64,000 nucleotides of DNA from NCBI GenBank assembly GCA_021442155.1, contig CM038221.1:42169648-42233647 (forward strand), written 5' to 3'. The stretch is from Cymbidium sinense. Lineage: Eukaryota; Streptophyta; Magnoliopsida; Asparagales; Orchidaceae. The notes beneath the pieces were generated by a model. That model saw nothing but the letters and a program-made list of their open reading frames with translations, had not been told where the DNA came from and did no database searches. Position 1 is the stretch's first letter, and the number at the start of each line of letters is the position of its first letter. Position numbers and translations under genes: made by a program. Positions 47,931-60,280 of the stretch are shown here, one piece after another.

Positions 47931-49171
47931 GATGGTTTAATGGAAAATTCTACTTACTCATCACCACCATAGCTTCTCTACAAGATCATCTGAGATGACT
48001 CCAAATCAATCTCAATGGGTGAACTGAAAATGGGAATAATCCATTTCTAAAAAGAGGAATGATCAAACTATTATTAATTAGACTCGGAGAGCTTTTTATA
48101 TGAATAAACTCAGAAATATCTTTAAAAGTGACACAAATGTAAGTGGAATCAGCTTTCTTCATTGATTTCTTAGATTTGCAAGGAGGTACAAAATAAAAAT
48201 CAAGTAAAGTAAGTAGAGTAAGGGATTTGGAACTCCCTCCATAATACAATACAGAAGAAGAGTCGGAGAACTGAAGCAACTGGAAAGAGTGCTGAACTAA
48301 TTGGTTGTAACTACTATCCGGCAAGTGGAGGTTATCGCTGTTTCTACCTCCCTCAAGTTATCCTTAACAACTTGCAAACCTTCCTTAGAGTTGGAGGTTT
48401 GAGCAAGCACCTGCAAAGGGTAGTTTCTAAATCTTAGAAATGATTTTCTGGTTTGGGATGGAGATATCCCAACCTTCCTTTATCTTAAGAGGATCGATGT
48501 ATCCCAAAGATTACTCTAACAAACTAAGGTTATTAGGTATTCCTTGGGGATGACAATGACACCAACTTGTAGCCACCAAGCTAGTCCCAAAGGTAATGTA
48601 ATCTTCTAAGACATGGCCTAACATGCGATGGTAGGGGCAATGGTTTGGATCATGACTCTTGCCCACTTCCTTGGGCCTCTTAGACTCTGGTAGCTGGAAA
48701 TCAGGCTTTTTTAAGAGATTCTTAAAGATCTTCCTAACTACCTCCCTCTTGAATGAATTTATTCAATATATCAGCAAGAATAGAAGTAGTAGCTACTGGT
48801 GTAGAATATCACCGGATGCGAATGAGGAGTGGTGGTGGTGTGTGGAAGGTGTGGTATGGCCGAGGTGGTGGCAGAGGAGGTGAGAGGAGAGGAGGTCGCT
48901 AAGCTCGAGGCCTATTTGAGAACCCTAGCAGTCGCTTCTTATCAACTATTGTGACTACCCCAACTTCTTCTCAAATGCCCTCTGAGGTTTGGGCTTGGTG
49001 TCCTGAAAGGCAACTATTTGGCTTCCTCTTGTAGACTAGCCACCTTGTTGATTAATTTCTCCAAGATTTTAATTATAAAATATTTGAGCATGAAAGAAAC
49101 TAGGCCATAGATGTTCTTCAGGAGAATCTCTATGGTGTGTTGTTCAGATAGTTGTGGTTCACATTTCATAT
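47931..49171 (-). other. Gag-protease interval of element B
   Basis: Expected to hold the gag C-terminus. The open minus frame 47986-48324 (112 codons, Ser- and Leu-rich) shows no zinc knuckle or other motif. On strand logic it is part of the element. Confidence 0.4.
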
Positions 49172-49600
49172 TTAGGTTTTGCCACCGAGAATGTAATCAA
49201 CAAGGGACTCATTGGAAACTTGTGTCTCTATAATAAGATCACCTATAATAACCCTTTGATGAGCTCCAGCAAACCCCTTGATGAAGAAGTGCTCCAACTC
49301 AGCAAATATCTTTACCGAATCATTGGGCAATTCGACATACCAGTCAAATGTAACACAAGCTAAACTGCTAACAAACAATCTAAAAAGAAGGGCATCATTA
49401 CCACCTGCATTGCAGCAGCTGGCCCTGAAATGTGCAATATGTTGGTGAGGGTTCCCACTGCCATCAAAGATTTTGAAAGAAGGAGGCACAAAACCCTTAG
49501 GATATTGGAATGCATCAAATTCGGTAGGGTACCCATTTGGAACAAATGAGGGACATCGAGCTTGTGCCAACGCTTCCCTCACCTATTGTTCCACCATGTG
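49172..49600 (-). pseudogene. gag core of element B
   Basis: A 136-codon open minus frame (49172-49582) carries the retrotransposon gag domain: FVPPSFKIFDGSGNPHQHIA, HFRASC, FVSSLACVTFDWYVELPNDS and ELEHFFIKGF. It is the best preserved coding piece of the element, without internal stops. Its ends are cut by frame changes on both sides. Confidence 0.8.
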
Positions 49601-51440
49601 TTTGATATCTTTCTCATGCATGGAGGTACTATCCACCGCCTTCCTATGTAAGCTACCACTATCTTCCTCTATGGAATGCATCAGGATGATCCGGTATGTG
49701 CTAACCTACCATCGCCATTATGAGAGAAGCCGTAAAATCAAAGTTCTGCAATGCTAAGACTATTGCCATCAATTCCTCAATTTTTTCCCCATCTTCTTAA
49801 TGTGATCATCTATTTGTCTAAGCTGGTGGAGGAGGTGCTGAGTTGAATGGACAGCATCATCCTCTTCAACTATAATACTTTGTTGACTCTACTGGTCTCT
49901 ATGGAGGGAGCTCCTATTGACCATGGACTCAAAGTCTTCCATCATCCTCATCGGTTAAAAATGACCTTACCCTCATCCTCATCGGAGTAATCACTCCCAA
50001 AAATTTATTTTTTCTCTGCAAAATATTGTGTTAGAATGTCATCCAAGGAACGATCTAACTGTGCTAGTACAAACACTCATGGCTGATCGGTAGTAGGGCT
50101 ATGCTCACTGACAAAAATGCGTCAAACACTACTTGTCGTTGGAGTGCTATCTCTGGGAGGACTATGCTCGCTAGAAGATACATGCTCATGACTACCCACT
50201 ATCAATGGAGTGCTATCTCTGGGGATCTACCATGGGGCTAGGAACTATCTCCCTCCCCTCTCGCTACATCGCCAACTGTGGTGGAGGTGGTGGAATGAAT
50301 ACGATGCTCTTGGGTCGCCATTCCTTCTTCACCACAGTTAAACTAGAAGGTCGAGAAGGAGGGCTCAACCTCACCTCAATAGGTGGAGTGATGGAACAGG
50401 ACCCTGAGGTTGTAATTGGATAACCAACATGCTTTCTTCTCCTCTGATACTATCTTCTATGCCTTAGTTGGCATAGGGGATGTTGGAACATACACTGGTG
50501 AAGGTGGACGATGAGCAGTGTGGTGTGGTGGAGACATCCACCGCCCAGGATCTCTTCACTAACTATGTGAGTACTATATTGTCAGATGGTCGGCCTAGTA
50601 GCTATCGACTGGAAATCCATGAGAGCGGAGGCTGTCGACTACTGGGCATACCTTCTCCTCTCTCTCCTATCTGCATGCACTACCATTCAGGCCTCTGTGT
50701 ATCTAGCTCTATGTATGATCTATGATGCTCATAGGGATCAAAGACCTCAAGTCGAAGAATGCATACTCGAGCATCCTGGGCTCTCTATCCGCATAACCGA
50801 ACATAATCCATAGGGCCTCCTTTCCCCTCATACCTCATAATATGTTGGTGGTGGAGGTGATGCTGCAATCCTCCTATAGTCCTCCTCTGAGCCGAGAGGG
50901 ATAGAACTTATTGCCACTAAGTAAGGGGGAGACCTCCTGGGGTGAACCCTCCTCTGCAACATGGGATGCTACCTCTGCCGCTGTCGCTGCTCACTCATGA
51001 TGTCGCTTAACCTTCTGGCTCTTGTTAGCACAGTGGAGTGAGTTGAGTGGGCAGAGCGAACCTACCTAGTGGAGACTATCTCTGAGGCCAAGATAGCCTT
51101 CCCTTTGAGGGGACCAATGAGGAGGTGGCCTCACTGGGCAACAGATGAACCCATGGAAGAGACAGGGGAACCATTGACACTGCTGTTGGTACCGTTGGAA
51201 CTAGAACTGATCATACTAAAGCCTACTCGCTGGGACCTCTACCGCCTTCCTCTTGTGGAGCCCGCCACCTCTTCCTATCACTTGTGAGAACTGTCCCCTC
51301 ACAAGTAACTCACACAGCCTTGAATCCATGATCAAACTAAATCAGATGCACAATGGGCGAGGTGAGCTTGGCCTGATCCAAGGCCAAGTCAAGACTGGAC
51401 GGGAAAGAGAACAAAAACTTGTTATGATCCATATGTACCG
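49601..51440 (-). other. 5' gag-proximal region of element B
   Basis: A CpG- and GGT/CCT-rich stretch upstream of the gag core, partly colinear with 40541-41200. Several open frames exist on both strands (50205-50423 and 50480-50725 on plus) but none shows a domain. It is probably the gag N-terminus plus leader, decayed. Confidence 0.45.
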
Positions 51441-51499
51441 AATCAAACGAAATTGACCAAAAACTGCATTTGTTGAAAACATAATTGAATCAGTCCCTC

Positions 51500-53190
51500 A
51501 CCTTGGTATTCGCCTTCAAAAATAATTTCTAGACTTGATTTGGAAATTTGAACCCACACTCAATAAATTTAGTTATGTTAGGTGGGGCTCATTGGAGAGA
51601 TTTTGATATGTGAAGAGAGTCTTTGCCATATAATTATGATTTAGGACCATACTCAACCAATTTAAGTAGGTTGGGTGGGGTTTAGATATTTGAAGATGTT
51701 TGTGTTGTTATCTTGTTTGAAAATTTTGATTTTAAAGAACTTTACTTAGCAAATTTAGGTATGCTAAGGAAAGGTTGTGATTGTATGTTTAGAAATTTTG
51801 TGAAAAATCTTTGCTTATGATGATTGATTATGTGTGTGATATATGTTGATGTGATTTAAAAATGGGGCTTCTTACTTAACAAATTTGGTATGTTAAGTAG
51901 AGGCCAAGTGTGTTTGAAATGTGTTTGTTTGGTTTGAAAATGAGGCACTTACTTAACAAATTTGGTATGTTAAGTAAGAACCAAAAGTGATTTGATTTGT
52001 GTTTGAGAATGAGACTCTCACTTAATAAATTCGGTATGTTAAGTGGAGGTCTAAAGGTGTTTGTGATTTGATTTTTAAATGACTCTCACTTAACAAATTT
52101 GGTATGTTAAGTGAAAGTCAAAATGTGATATGGTTTGTGTTTTGAAAGTGAGACTCTCACTTAACAAATTGGGTATGTTAAGTGGAAGTCACATGTGATA
52201 TGATTTGTGTTTTTGAAAATGAGGCTCACACTTAACAAATTTGGTATATTAAGTGAAAACCAAATGTAAGTTTTGAAAATGAGACTCTCACTTAACAAGT
52301 TGGGTATGTTAAGAGGAAGTCAAATGTATGTTTTGAAAATGAGACTCTCACTTAACAAATTTGGTATATTAAGTGGGAGTTAAATACATATGTTGAAAAT
52401 GAGACTCATTTAACAAATTTGGTATGTTAAGTGGATATCAAATTTATATTTTGAAAATGAGACTCTCACTTAACAAATTTGATATGTTAAGTGAAAGCTA
52501 AATGTATATTTTGAAAATGAGACCCTCACTTAACAAATTTGATATGTTAAGTGGAGGTCAAATTTATATTTTGAAAATGAGACTCTCACTTAACAAATTT
52601 GGTATGTTAAGTGAGAGTCAAATGTATGTTTTGAAAATGAGACCCTCACTTAACAAATTTGGTATGTTAAGTGGAGGTGAAATTTATTTTGAAATGACTC
52701 TCACTTAACAAATTTGGTATATGTGGAGTCAAATTTATATTATTTTTGAAAAGGAAATCTATTTAACAATTTGGTATGTTAAATAGATTTCAATGTTGTC
52801 TTGCTTTCATGTGTGATTTCTTGCTTTTGAAAGAGAGAAACTTCAACTCTAGCATATATGAAATATGTTAAGTGAAGTTTCAATTTTATGCTATGATTTT
52901 ATTTGAAAATGGAATCTTCATTCAACAAATTTGAGCATGTTGAATGGAGGCGATCATTTTCAGAAGTGTTTTTGAAAAGAGGGAAACCCCAACTTTAGCA
53001 TATGTGAAATATGTTAAGCGGAGTTTTAATTTTATGCCATGATTTTATTTGAAATAGAATCCTCATTTAATAGATTTGGATATGTTGAATGAAGGTAGAT
53101 ATTTTCAAAAATGTGCTTTTAAAAATGATTTTGATTTTGATTTTGAAAAGAACCTCCATGTAGCAATCATAGGGATAATTAAATGGGGTT
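51500..53190. repeat. Tandem array of more than 20 inverted-repeat units (hairpin array)
   Basis: Each unit holds an inverted repeat of the form CACTTAACA - AATTTGGTA - TGTTAAGTG, extended outward in many units. The period is exactly 60 bp at 52441-52680 and 60-80 bp elsewhere. At 52581-52619 the arms are 15 bp and perfect (GACTCTCACTTAACA). At 52754-52791 they are also 15 bp and perfect but different in sequence (GAAATCTATTTAACA). Arms at 51948-51978 pair over 11 bp and at 52919-52946 over 9 bp, again with changes matched on both sides. The array sits at the 5' end of gypsy element B. A plus-strand open frame at 52502-52708 is only a by-product of the 60-bp period. Confidence 0.9.
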
Positions 53191-53807
53191 TGGTTATATG
53201 AGTTTTGTGTTTTTTTTTGAAAATTTTGTGCAAAATTATTTATTATGTGAATTTTGAAAAAGGTACTTTTGGAAAATGGCACTTTGCAAAAGAGTTTATT
53301 TTCTTAATCATTAAGATGAACCTTCCTTCACCAAGCTAGTAAGGAGGTTCTAAATTTTTTCATCTCCTTTCATAAGTTAATTTTATTTTTCACCTATTGG
53401 GAAACCTAATAGGGGTTCTAGGACCTACAATGAGTGAGGTCCTAAAACCTAGAAGATGTTGGCTAGCTTTGCTTAAAATGAAATAAGCTAAGTGCCAACG
53501 GAAGGAAAGATAATATTGGATTCATATGCAATTCAATTCCACTATCGATACTTAGAGACAACAATTGTCTACTAGAGATGCAAAAAGGAACCTTCCTCAA
53601 TGGAGCCACCAGAAAAATCTGTGGTGTTTATGACATTAAGGAATAGTGCATTATTTCGAAAGATAGAAATTAATACCCTATGATGTACCTAATCTCCTAA
53701 TAAGGACTTCTAAGGCATGATGGGTCTTTGAATGTACCAGAGGATTTTCCCCTACTTTACATGGATGAATAAAGTATAATTTATTTAAACCGAGTTCTAA
53801 GGTTTCA
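53191..53807. other. Spacer between hairpin array and long repeat
   Basis: AT-rich, with no coding similarity. It may still belong to the terminal repeat of element B. Confidence 0.4.
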
Positions 53808-53827
53808 TATGGGGGCAAGCCCCCATA
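53808..53827. repeat. Perfect 9-bp-arm hairpin, TATGGGGGC-AA-GCCCCCATA
   Basis: Nine paired bases with a two-base AA centre, followed by GTTAATTAC. Related copies are at 61472-61491 (one mismatch) and 15084-15105, with the same AA centre and the same following TAGTTAATTAC. Confidence 0.85.
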
Positions 53828-56760
53828 GTTAATTACATCATAAGGAAGGCAAACTTCTTAGGAATACTCTCAATTAAAGTTGGTAATTGTTGTCTCCAAA
53901 GAATTCAAAGATAGGACTATCATCAAATTAGCTATGTTTGGAAAATCAAGTGGGATAGATCAAAAGGAGAGACTTATTATCGAAGCCAAAAGGAGGTGAG
54001 TAGGGGATGCTCATGATACTAGAAAATCTAGTGAGCATCCCAAACTATTCTATGGTTGGGCTTTATATATTTGAGATTAAGGAGAATTATATATTTGAGT
54101 TAAAATTTATTAGAAAGCTTGGACTTATAATCCCACAATATAAGATTGTGAAAAATACCTAAGAGGTGAGGATTTATGCTTGTATCCCCAAAGAAAAATA
54201 ATAACCTCATATTCTAAATCTAGGGAGCTTTAACAAGGGCCACAGCATGACCTAAATCTACGATAAAAGTGGGTATATTGTTTACCTCTACAAGAGAGTA
54301 AACCACCCGATTGCTGGACTTATAACCGCTTGGAGTGGAAACCAGCTAACTCCTCCCATGATTTAAAAATATATGGTCAAGTCATATGTTTTGCATGATG
54401 GTTAGAATGTTATTATTTAGAAAGAAACTAAAGTCCTTAAACCCACTCTAAGAGACTAGAGCATGAGTAGTATGAATAATGACTTAGTCTAATGCATATC
54501 TTATCAAATTTTATTTAGTTTTGACTCTTTATTTTGACATAGGCCATAGAATTTTATATGCCTAAATGCATGTTGAAATAAGTTATGGCCAAAAAAAAAA
54601 GAAGAGGGTGAATCCCCATCAGTAGGAGTTGCTCTCATAGGTCAAGTGTTTCCAGCAAGATGGGGCCCTCATTTTGTAAGAGTGAAAATAAGATACATGA
54701 TATGTATGATACAACATTCTGCTAAGGGGTTGCTAACCTTTTATTTATCTTGATTTAATGCTTAGGCTTTATGTGAGGTTATGAGTTATTTTAGAAAATT
54801 TAGTTATGAGTTATGATTGGGGTAAAAGTTTATTTTTCCCTAAGAGCCTAAGCAGATCCAGGCCACACATTAAATCATCATACATGAAGAAACTATGAAA
54901 ATACATACAATTTCTATTGCACAATTTAAACAAATCATCAAACAATTTATAAACTCAACGTGAAAGAATAACAGGCTGGTGTGGTCAGGTATCGATGTAC
55001 AACCCAAAAAGAGAAATGGGTAAGCAAGCTCTACCCTTGTACATCCCGATATATGAAAGAATAATTATAGTTTACAAATGATAAGTGTTATGGGGGGTTT
55101 TCTTGTATTCCTGCTCCCTCCATCTCTTCATTTGATTTACTTCATTTGATTTGGCTTCAGGCATCACATACCCCGTGATTAAACCTTCCGCCAATGTTCA
55201 TCCTAACCACATAACACTTAACCAAATTCTAATGCACAATTACATTAAAAGAATGGAAAAGTAAATCTACACACAAAATAAGTGTTGGCTAAAAAAACCA
55301 TACAACCCAAGCAGTTATATGAATAATTTGGACTTAACACCCTGCACATGGGTAACCAAGTCCACCTGTCTTAATGTAGATCATGCTTAGGGGTTAAGCA
55401 ACTTGCAAAAGAGAGCATTTATATTTATTTTAAGTGGCCCTTAAGCATAATCTCTTCTAGAAAATATGATTAGGCTAATCATGGCCTAACATCCAATCTA
55501 CGAGATATACACCCTAACATCCAGTCTACAATAATACATCATAAAACAAGCATACATCAACATGCACCACCCTAACATAAAGCTAAAAATGGCGACTTAA
55601 TCTAATGTACATGTTAAGGCTTGTGTGGTATGTTCCAGCTAGGCTTTAGAGTTAAGATTTTCTAAGCATGAAGAGATTTAATTTTAAAGGATGGTTTCAC
55701 TTTAAGTGGTTTAATTAATTTATGAATTTTACTTGATGTTTTCTTTTGTTTCATCTTAACTTACACTAAACAACTAAGAGTTATGAAGAGAAAGAAAGAG
55801 AGGATCACTCTTTATCCCTACCTTAAGTCACATCTAAAGCAAATTAATTAATCAATTCCCTTTAGTGAATGGCTTATTATATGTTTTAATTAATCCTAAG
55901 TTTTGGTTCACTTTAAATAAACTCATTCAATAAGAAAGACATCTTAATATTAATTGGAATGAATTACTATCACATAACACATGTTTGTTCATTTCTTTCC
56001 ATCATATATATGGCATGCATATGGTTAAGTCCTAAACATACCTATAGATGAAATTTTCATGTTAGCACACTTGAAAAATGAATGTAAGCAAATATACTTG
56101 GAATTGATATTTCATTTGGTTGAATTATTTTGTCATATTAATTTAAAGCTCTATCTAAATTGTTATACAAAAGTATAAGAAAAGATCCCTAAATCATATG
56201 ATTAATTAATTCAAAATTTGAAAAAAAAGTATGAATGCATGTCTTTTAATAGAAAAAGGGGTTTTCATTCATTAGCTAAATACACATTCAAATGTAAGTT
56301 TTAAGCAAGTCATTATATTACACTAGGGAACGAGGTAGGAACCTCCTGGGGCTACTTAAAGTCGTGCATCCCTGGAATGTCGACTAATATTCCCGCTATT
56401 CTTAAATATATATGGATGTATAAAAAAATATTAGAATAGAAAAAAAAACCATGCAAAAGTAGCATTTAATTGAATTGATTTATTTGTGAAAATGAATTAA
56501 GGCTCTATCTAAATTCCAATGTTAAGATGCATAAGAATGAAATCAAACGAGTACGTCACCATTATTCTGCACCAGAGGAGTGAGGTAGGAACCTTCTTGG
56601 GGATACTTAAAGTCATCCCCAGAATGTCTAGACTAATATACCCATTAACATTCAAGCTTATGCAAATCAACACATGAATGTAAAATAGAGACTTCACTTC
56701 ATACACTAAGCTTATATTCACATGCATCTCCTATGTATACATAACTAAAGTCACAATACA
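53808..56760. repeat. Long direct repeat, copy 1 (probable LTR part)
   Basis: Colinear over about 2.5-2.9 kb with 61472-64000. Anchors include AGTTAATTACATC, ACTTATAACCGCT, CACCAGCTAACTCCTC or close variants, GATATATGAAAGAATAATTAT-like and CCCTGCACATGGGTAACCAAG. No coding domain was seen. It shares the hairpin and TAGTTAATTAC with the LTR-like insertion at 14916-18834, so it is probably the LTR of a large retrotransposon family. Confidence 0.65.
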
Positions 56761-58200
56761 TATTATCATTCATTAATAAGCTTTTGAAAATACATTTGAG
56801 ATTTAATAGTGATAATACATTTATTTCTACTAATTAACACATGCAAATTGACATAAAAAATCATTTTTCTTTGATTAATTTTAAAGAAATGAATGAATGA
56901 ATATAAGTGGCATACAATATTTCAACATGATTGGAAAGAAATAAAAAAAAAATAAAACCATGTAATTTCATTCAATCCAACTAAGTCCTAAGGACAATCA
57001 TATTAAACAAACTCATTTAAAATAAACCAAAGTTTCTTAAAATCATTTTGATCTTATGTTTGATTGATTTAAGGAATGTGAAAGAGGTTTGCTAATCATA
57101 ATCCCATTCCCCACATTTATGAATTAAAATCAAAATCAATTAAGTTGATTTTATGGCTTGATTAGGTTAAGGTATGAATTAAATCAATTAATTAACCATT
57201 ACCTACATCACCTTAAGCTAATTAACTAAATAATAATGAGCCAACATGAGATTCAACCACATGAAAAGTAAATTGGCAATGCTCCTGAAATGAAAGGGGC
57301 CTAATGTAATTAGCTCATAATTAATAATTAATTAAACTTAAGGAGCTCACTTAACTACTTTCATGATTTTCTCAGACATGTGAGCTAACCATGATTTCAT
57401 CTCTTTAGGTTATTAACACCCAAAGAGCTACCCAAGATTGATTACAAAGTAAATGAATGAATGGATTTTAAATTATTTAATTTTATTAAATTTTTGATTA
57501 TAATATCTTTCAATTTGATTAGAAATTAACTAAAAAGAGAGAGGCCTCAATCTCAATCCCTCATTTCAAACATCCAATGAACTTAAACAATTATATTCTT
57601 TTATATTTTAATTAATTAAGGCTAATTAAAATTCTTTAATTAATTTGAAATAAATGAGAGATTTAATGAAATGGTTATAAGAATAACCCAAATCATTTCC
57701 TAAAGCTCCCACTATTAACAGGACAATAAGCTTAATCAATTAATTAAACCACTATTCATTTTGCTTTATCACTAATTAAGGTTGGAGAGTAATTAAGGCT
57801 TAATCTGATTTTTCTAATTAACTATCCAATAAATTCCAAAAAATGGGAGGGAGGTCATCCTTAAACATCTCTAAAAAATTTGAAATTAATTGGACAATTA
57901 ATTAGAGGATAATAAAGTTAATTAAAATTTTAATTAAATCTTAATTAAGCATAAATTACTATTCAAAATTAATTAATAATAATTTTAATGAATTTTCCTG
58001 TGAAATATCTTCAAAATAAACTCTCATTTATATTTTTTGGATTTTTCTAGGATTAATTATGATTTTAAAAGATTCAACCTTAAAAATTAATTAAAATAAA
58101 TTTAATAACCCATAATCCCATCGATGCCATATGGTCGCTAACGCACATGCCATATGGAATAATGGATGGGTATTTAAGTTGTCAAATCAGACCGAATTTA
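56761..58200. other. AT-rich repeat-field sequence
   Basis: Dominated by TTAATTAA-type words, especially 57130-58110. No coding similarity. Probably part of a large LTR, but without a second copy in the window. Confidence 0.4.
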
Positions 58201-59280
58201 TTATGGTGGATACGCTTTCCCATGGACCATCCGATCTTAGATCGGATTGCCACTATCAAACTCCGATTTCAAAGGATTAATCAAGGGATCTACATGTGAT
58301 CAGATCAGGACCGTCCATTCCGATCACGTGGAATGGATGGTCCATGATCCATCACCTTGTAAATGCGAAAGACGGATACCATCCTTATTTCTTCACTTGA
58401 TGAGCTCCCCAAGCTCAGATTGAGATCAAATTGATCCCACACCATCAGGGAGAGGAGATGAGCACATCCAATGATAAAAAAATGCATGACATAAAAATTT
58501 CCTTTGAAATGGACCAACACATTTTCCCTAAATTGACATTTTTGAGGAATTACCTCACTAGAGTTAATGTCAGACAATGGATCAGGTTTCATTTGGTAGA
58601 ACGAAGCCTGTACAAGCCTTGATTTTAGATGGTTTGCTCAATGGACCAAGCTCCTTTGATTTGATGTTCAAACTTGATCGAAGTCCTATCTCCGGTGGCT
58701 TGGAAACTTGGGAAATGATTTGGTTGGCTTCGATTAGGTGTGGTGAAGGTGTGTGTAAATTTAATTGAGATTTGGTTAGGAAGGAGTTTGAATCGGGAGG
58801 GCTCTTATTTCTTTTAGAGAGCAATGGCCAATTGAGGAAGCTTTGGTATGCTTGGAAAAGCTCTGAGGAGTTTTGAAATAGTTTAGGGAACTCTCACAGG
58901 TAATGGTGCCGCTCAATTGGGGAGTATACCCCAAAATCATGGTTGATGGATGGATGGGATGATGGTTTGGCCACCACAAAGCAAGGTGCTAGAGAGGTCA
59001 CATCCAACTCCATGCTAACTTGAGTGGATAAGGCAAGAGGCCAAGGGCAAGGTGCAAGACCTTGGCAAATCCATGTTTGGGTTTTGGCTTGAATGAGGAA
59101 GAGGTGAACTCTGGTTCTTGTTCACCTGGATGGGTTAGGTGAGTTGTAGTGGAGCCTCAATTGAGTGCCAGTGCCATGGTGATGGGGAGTTGACTTGCTT
59201 GTTAATGTGAGATCCAATAGAAGAAAAATTTGTCTAATGGCTCATTGTGGGGCCCACTATGGATTTACCTACTTTGGGAA
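58201..59280. other. Repeat-field sequence with two strong palindromes
   Basis: A hairpin at 58229-58247 has arms ATCCGATC/GATCGGAT and a TTA centre. A larger one at 58308-58343 has 14-bp arms (GGACCGTCCATTCC) with a single G-T pair. Open frames of 60-95 codons at 58305-58824 overlap on both strands, lack domains and are probably not genes. Confidence 0.5.
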
Positions 59281-60280
59281 TGAGTTAGGACTAGTTTGGG
59301 GTTAGGCCATGTCCTAGGGTCCCATGTTTGGGTGATTTACATATTGGTCAAAATAGGCTCATTTGGGTTAGTTGGGTTGACCAATTGGTCAAATTGGGTC
59401 AAACCAAGATTTGGGTTAGGTTTAAATGATGATTTGAAGAGTTTTGGTTCAGGTGGTTTTGATTAATTTGGCTTAGGTTTGATTTTGGCCCATTTGGATT
59501 CAAATATGTCAAATGGGCTAAGTTGACCAATTTGACAAAATTGGGTTGGGTTAGGTGTTGGTTCTTGTTCAATTGGTTAATTAAAAATGATTGTATGCTT
59601 TTGTTTGGTTTAATTTGGGTTTAATTTGGATTTTGGCCAATTTGACCTTTAGGTCAATTTGGGCTAGGTCAAGTTGACCAATTGGTCAAATCAATAATTA
59701 TGGCTATGGTCAAGTTTAACAAGTGATTTGGAATGAACATGAGCCATTAGTTGCAATCAATTTGGATCAAATCATGATTTGACCCATTCTTGGCTTTTTT
59801 GGGCAATTTGGGTCAACTTAGGTCAAATGGCCAATTGGACTTAGTTTGGCTCAATTGAGGGTTTGATTATGTTCAATCATTGATTATGAGTTGGTTTGGA
59901 TCAAAGGATTCAATTAATTGGGTATATGGTGGGTTTTGACTTGTTTAGGTTTCATTTGAGCTAAAGGTTGACTTGGTCAAAGAACTAAGTTGACTTGGCT
60001 TGACCCAATTCAAAGTAGTTGATCACCATAAGATGATTGTTGATCATGATATGAGATTTGGATGGGCTTAGTTCAATCCAATTTGGGTTGGATTAGAATT
60101 TAGCTCAAAAAGGTCTTTTAGGTTACATTGGACCAAGTGGACCTAAATGAGTCAATTGATTTGGTTTCGGCATGATTCAAGTTTAATTGAACCCACATAT
60201 GAGCCTAGGATTGAAATATAAATATAATTACAATTGGTTTTGAGTCAAATTGATTTTGGAAAAGGGTTATCAGGGGCTTG
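59281..60280. repeat. Degenerate TTGGGTCAA-word region
   Basis: The plus strand is crowded with TTGGGTC, GGTCAAATTGG and TTTGGGTTAG words and their close variants. It resembles 38850-39420 in the same orientation. Coding potential is absent. Confidence 0.5.

Larger units (their letters stand above)
41441..53200 (-). mobile_element. Ty3/gypsy retrotransposon, Tat-like (element B), decayed
   Basis: On the minus strand the order is a 5' repeat region, gag, protease, RT, RNase H, integrase and a 3' region. Every domain is recognisable but broken by stops or shifts. It resembles element A in domain order but differs clearly in sequence, so it is a separate family. Outer borders are uncertain because the terminal repeats merge with surrounding related repeats. 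Confidence 0.75.

Noticed and set aside
50432..50460. Minus strand reads TAGTATCAGAGG, close to a tRNA-Met primer site.
   Set aside because: It lies within the gag-proximal region away from any LTR border I can define. Ten of twelve matches could be chance.
52502..52708. 68-codon plus-strand open frame with repeated peptide.
   Set aside because: It is produced by the exact 60-bp period (20 codons) of the hairpin array. No sign of a protein.
58305..58824. Open frames of 63-95 codons on both strands.
   Set aside because: Mutually overlapping, no conserved motif, and located in repeat-field sequence.
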